64,000 bases of DNA. Source: Bacteroidales bacterium (GTDB lineage Bacteria > Bacteroidota > Bacteroidia > Bacteroidales > FEN-979). The translations under genes and the position numbers were made by a program. Below are positions 61,996-64,000 of the stretch, piece after piece; within the stretch, counting starts at the first letter, position 1, and each line of letters starts with the position of its first letter. The notes beneath the pieces are model-generated. The model ran no database searches. It saw only the letters and a program-made list of their open reading frames with translations, and was not told the origin of the DNA. The stretch lies in assembly GCA_030681475.1 (NCBI GenBank), contig JAUXWT010000108.1, positions 105,464 through 169,463 of the forward strand, written 5' to 3'.

Positions 61996-62003
61996 CAAAG
62001 ATA
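61996..62003 (-). promoter_or_regulatory. Promoter -7 element inside the toxin-antitoxin cassette
   Basis: Minus-strand TATCTTTG, an exact match. ATGTTTC (62009-62015) and GAAACAT (62024-62030) form an inverted repeat just upstream and could be the operator for autoregulation. Confidence 0.65.
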
Positions 62004-62008
62004 CAAAT

Positions 62009-62030
62009 ATGTTTCATTATATGGAAACAT
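62009..62030. promoter_or_regulatory. Inverted repeat, possible antitoxin operator
   Basis: ATGTTTC, eight bases, GAAACAT; the symmetry extends outward to CAAAT and ATTTG. It sits directly upstream of the -7 element of the cassette promoter. Confidence 0.55.
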
Positions 62031-62049
62031 TTATTTGTTTTCTTCTTAT

Positions 62050-62187
62050 GGTACATAACGCTCAACCGGCAGCCTCATTGCGGGTTTTGCTTGGTGAATA
62101 TTAGTTTACACATATTACATTTATAAGCCTGAAAACGAACAGCTTACGGAATTTCCCCGCTTTGGGGTTGCCGGTTTGTTATACTGC
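62050..62187 (-). other. attC site 3
   Basis: On the minus strand it opens GCAGTATAAC and closes CGTTATGTACC. The arms pair through AAACCGGCAACCCC and GGCTGCCGGTTGAG. At 138 bases it is the longest of the four, with a large central loop. It belongs to the HigBA cassette on its right. Confidence 0.8.
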
Positions 62188-62478
62188 GTTGATTTTATGC
62201 TTTTTAATCGCCTTAAATTCCTTCGCCTTCTTGTTCATTTCTTCTTCGACATCAAAGTCGTTCTGAAGTCCTAACCAAAACTTGGCAGAGTTCCCGAAAT
62301 AACTACTGAGGCGAATTGCCGTATCGGCAGTTATCCTTCTGTTCCCTTTTATTATCTCACTTATTCTGGTTTGAGGGATTCCGATATCCAGCGACAACCT
62401 ATAAGCTGAGATTTGAATTGGGATTAAAAATTCCTCTTGTAAAACCTCACCAGGATGTATGTTCTTTAGTTTATACAT
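62179..62478 (-). CDS. higA: HigA-family antitoxin, cassette gene
   Basis: 99 residues: NIHPGEVLQEEFLIPIQISA and LSLDIGIPQTRISEIIKGNR, then TADTAIRLSSYFGNSAKFWL. These are the exact HigA family phrases (HTH at about 20-70). Its last bases overlap the beginning of attC3 (through 62187), so the stop codon lies inside the recombination site. Confidence 0.93.
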   Translation of the reverse strand: MYKLKNIHPGEVLQEEFLIPIQISAYRLSLDIGIPQTRISEIIKGNRRITADTAIRLSSYFGNSAKFWLGLQNDFDVEEEMNKKAKEFKAIKKHKINAV

Positions 62479-62489
62479 AATTTGCTGTT

Positions 62490-62771
62490 TTAATGATAGT
62501 CAACAATATCAACATCGTAAGAATGTCCTTCCATCCATTTAAAAGTTATCCTCCACTGGTCATTTATCCTGATACTGTAGTGATCTTTCAAATCACCTTT
62601 TAATTTTTCAAGTCTGTTTGATGGTGGGATACGTAGATCTTTTAGATCAAGAGAGTTATTGAGCATCCGCAATTTTCGCCTACCGATCTCCTGTATAGTA
62701 TTTGGAAGTCTTGTCGAACCTGAACCATCCCAAACTTTTTCGGTTTCTTTAGAGTTAAAGGACTTGATCAT
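62490..62771 (-). CDS. higB: HigB-family toxin, cassette gene
   Basis: 93 residues: MIKSFNSKETEKVWDG, RKLRMLNNSLDLKDLRIPPS, LEKLKGDLKDHYSIRINDQW, RITFKWMEG and a closing DVDIVDYH. This is the HigB (RelE-superfamily) mRNA interferase pattern, with the antitoxin 11 bases downstream. Its own -7 element lies 25 bases upstream. Confidence 0.94.
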   Translation of the reverse strand: MIKSFNSKETEKVWDGSGSTRLPNTIQEIGRRKLRMLNNSLDLKDLRIPPSNRLEKLKGDLKDHYSIRINDQWRITFKWMEGHSYDVDIVDYH

Positions 62772-62795
62772 ATGAACGTTTTACGATACTAACGC

Positions 62796-62803
62796 CAAAG
62801 ATA
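62796..62803 (-). promoter_or_regulatory. Promoter -7 element inside the higBA cassette
   Basis: Minus-strand TATCTTTG, an exact match, 24 bases before ATG 62771. The cassette thus carries its own promoter. Confidence 0.65.
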
Positions 62804-62840
62804 GGCAATTTTTGTATTGGATCCTTTTTTTTTATTCAAT

Positions 62841-62934
62841 GCAGTATAACGTTTTGCCTGTAAAACCAAGTGCCGTTATGCCCATGAGAAGCAGAAAACC
62901 TTATCAACATTGGTTTTAAAGGCATGTTGGGGGC
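62841..62934 (-). other. attC site 2
   Basis: On the minus strand it opens GCCCCCAAC, fitting the RYYYAAC rule, and closes CGTTATACTGC. The arms pair through ATGCCTTTAAAACCAATG and CACTTGGTTTTACAGGC with extra unpaired bases on one side, as in integron sites. It belongs to the T9SS-protein cassette on its right. Confidence 0.85.
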
Positions 62935-62941
62935 TGTAAAA

Positions 62942-63820
62942 TTATTGTTTTATTACTTTTTTGATAATAATTGAGTTGTTCCTTAAAAGTTTAAAAATGT
63001 AAGCCCCGTTTGCATAGCTACTTAATTCTATTAAATTATTTCCTTTAACAAGATTCTTATTCAATGTTTCCATCCCATACTGATTATAGATGATCAGGTG
63101 AAAATCTGGCATTTGAGTTTCAATCGTAATATAGTTATTGGTTGGAATTGGGTAAATTCGAACTAAATCATTATGTTCATCAATTCCAGTATTTTTTTTA
63201 TTGCAAGCAAACTCTTGAACTGTAACTATCAGAGCATTCACATTTGTCACTTTAATCCATCCGTATAAGGTGTCATTGGGTTGAAATAGTCTTACAGCAA
63301 TATAATTGTCCTCCGTACTATTGACAAAGCTATTTCCACCGCAATTATAAGCCATCCATATCCAATCTGTGTATGTTAAAAAAAAACGTCCCCCTTGATT
63401 CCAGTCCAGTTTATCATTTATTGTGTCGTTTTTCTTTAATGATTTTGCCATTGAAAACAAGGAGTAATTTGAATTTGGCTGATGACATGTGTCATAATAT
63501 CCAAATGCAATCTGACAATTATTTATCTCATTACTCCTTATACTTAATTCACTATCACCACCTCCATTCATCCAAAACCCATATGAATATAGATGAAAAT
63601 CATTAACACTATCTCCATTTATGTCTATTTGATATATTGCTGCAGGTAAAGGATTGCCACCGTGATTGTTTGGCCCGATCACCGTGGAATCGGGATCTAT
63701 ATTCACATAATAATCGCTTACACTATGTTGGCCTGCAAGGAAATATTGAGAAAATGCCTCTGAAGGACATACAATAAAGTATGATAATACGATCCAAAAG
63801 GTAAAAACAAAATTTTTCAT
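62942..63820 (-). CDS. Secreted protein with type IX secretion sorting domain, cassette gene
   Basis: 292 residues. A signal peptide (FTFWIVLSYFIVCPSEAFS) is followed by about 190 residues of unknown fold (VSDYYVNIDPDSTVIGPNNH; WIWMAYNCGGNSFVNSTEDN). The last 75 residues are a type A sorting domain: DLVRIYPIPTNNYITIETQ, LIIYNQYGMETLNKNL, NGAYIFKLLRNNSIIIKKVI. The protein would be exported across the outer membrane by PorSS. The stop is eight bases from attC2. Confidence 0.88.
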   Translation of the reverse strand: MKNFVFTFWIVLSYFIVCPSEAFSQYFLAGQHSVSDYYVNIDPDSTVIGPNNHGGNPLPAAIYQIDINGDSVNDFHLYSYGFWMNGGGDSELSIRSNEINNCQIAFGYYDTCHQPNSNYSLFSMAKSLKKNDTINDKLDWNQGGRFFLTYTDWIWMAYNCGGNSFVNSTEDNYIAVRLFQPNDTLYGWIKVTNVNALIVTVQEFACNKKNTGIDEHNDLVRIYPIPTNNYITIETQMPDFHLIIYNQYGMETLNKNLVKGNNLIELSSYANGAYIFKLLRNNSIIIKKVIKQ

Positions 63821-63853
63821 ATGCGTGAATGTTTGTTATTTCCTTTTTTTATT

Positions 63854-63950
63854 GCCCCCAACGTTGCAGCTAAGACCCGTGCGTTGGTCTCGGGATCGCT
63901 TGACGATCCCGGTAGTATGCAGCATGGGGCTTAGTTGCTGTTATGTGCAG
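63854..63950 (-). other. attC site 1
   Basis: On the minus strand it opens CTGCACATAAC and closes CGTTGGGGGC. The arms pair through AGCAACTAAGCCCC and GGGTCTTAGCTGCAACG, with a stable inner hairpin (GGGATCG-TCAAG-CGATCCC). The cassette it belongs to starts beyond the window; only its last about 50 bases are seen, with a stop codon in one frame near 63972. Confidence 0.8.
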
Positions 63951-64000
63951 TTTTTGTTTGAGGTGTTATTTAATGCAGTATTATAAATTTCTTAATGGCA
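63951..64000 (-). other. End of a further cassette, cut by the window edge
   Basis: 50 bases between attC1 and the window end. In one frame on the minus strand they read AIKKFIILH and stop, which may be the end of a cassette gene. Confidence 0.3.

Larger units (their letters stand above)
60512..63950 (-). mobile_element. Integron gene-cassette array
   Basis: Four complete attC-like sites (63854-63950, 62841-62934, 62050-62187, 61212-61307) and one broken site enclose four full cassettes; a fifth runs off the right edge. All cassette genes lie on the minus strand and each is followed by its attC. In each full cassette the first bases (after the G of GTT) are complementary to the start of its attC, the rule expected from excision and insertion of cassettes. 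No integrase gene is visible; by orientation it would lie beyond 64000. Confidence 0.85.

Noticed and set aside
61212..62934. The large inverted repeats between cassette genes as plain terminators
   Set aside because: They lack a T-run, have long arms with unpaired bases, and their outer bases obey the cassette complementarity rule, which terminators would not.

Overview
The window is a stretch of a Gram-negative Bacteroidota chromosome, most like the Bacteroidales or a relative. Several signs agree: a SusC/SusD pair, a protein with a type IX secretion C-terminal sorting domain, DUF4293 next to a rho gene with a large disordered insertion, and repeated use of the Bacteroidota -7 promoter element TAnnTTTG. 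There are LPS export genes (lptB, lptF-like, kdsD) and bacterial sphingolipid genes. I found no rRNA or tRNA genes and no CRISPR array.

Layout. 1-1262: the 5' part of an outer-membrane barrel gene and a TetR regulator. 1357-7118: an eleven-gene minus-strand operon for a bacterial microcompartment (BMC). Its shell has two BMC-H, one double-stacked-type BMC-T, one PduT-like BMC-T and four BMC-P proteins. Its cargo is an acylating aldehyde dehydrogenase, an RpiB-like isomerase and a deoxyribose-phosphate aldolase (DeoC). This is the sugar-phosphate-utilising (SPU) kind. DeoC would split deoxyribose-5-phosphate into glyceraldehyde-3-phosphate and acetaldehyde, and the dehydrogenase would turn the acetaldehyde into acetyl-CoA. 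7290-16000: pssA, lptB, kdsD, recQ, small envelope proteins and a TonB-dependent receptor. 16083-18283: iorAB. 18332-22789: a ceramide-type sphingolipid operon (serine palmitoyltransferase, acyltransferase-like protein, reductase-like protein, second acyltransferase-like protein). 22800-28558: a barrel protein and a SusD/SusC pair. 28840-32641: two small membrane proteins, a histidine ammonia-lyase-like gene and hisS. 32747-55563: mostly housekeeping (ettA, two glycosyltransferases, lptF-like, rlmB, rmuC, rho, mpl, APS reductase, Lol-type permease, namZ, aminotransferase, a DhaL-DegV fusion).

56433-64000 is the accessory end. A group II intron remnant, a broken IS3-family element and an IS21-family element with a truncated istB lie against an array of integron gene cassettes that all read on the minus strand. 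Four complete attC-like sites and one broken one separate the cassettes. At each cassette that lies fully in the window, the bases at the start of the cassette are the exact reverse complement of the bases that open its own attC (9-10 bases each). Two cassettes are toxin-antitoxin pairs with their own promoters, one encodes a type IX secreted protein, and one encodes a small exported protein. No integrase gene is in the window; if one exists it should lie beyond position 64000.

Many intergenic gaps carry short tandem repeats with 7-, 8- or 9-base units that differ from site to site. Gene starts were moved from the longest open frame to the most plausible codon wherever promoter, family length or overlap argued for it.
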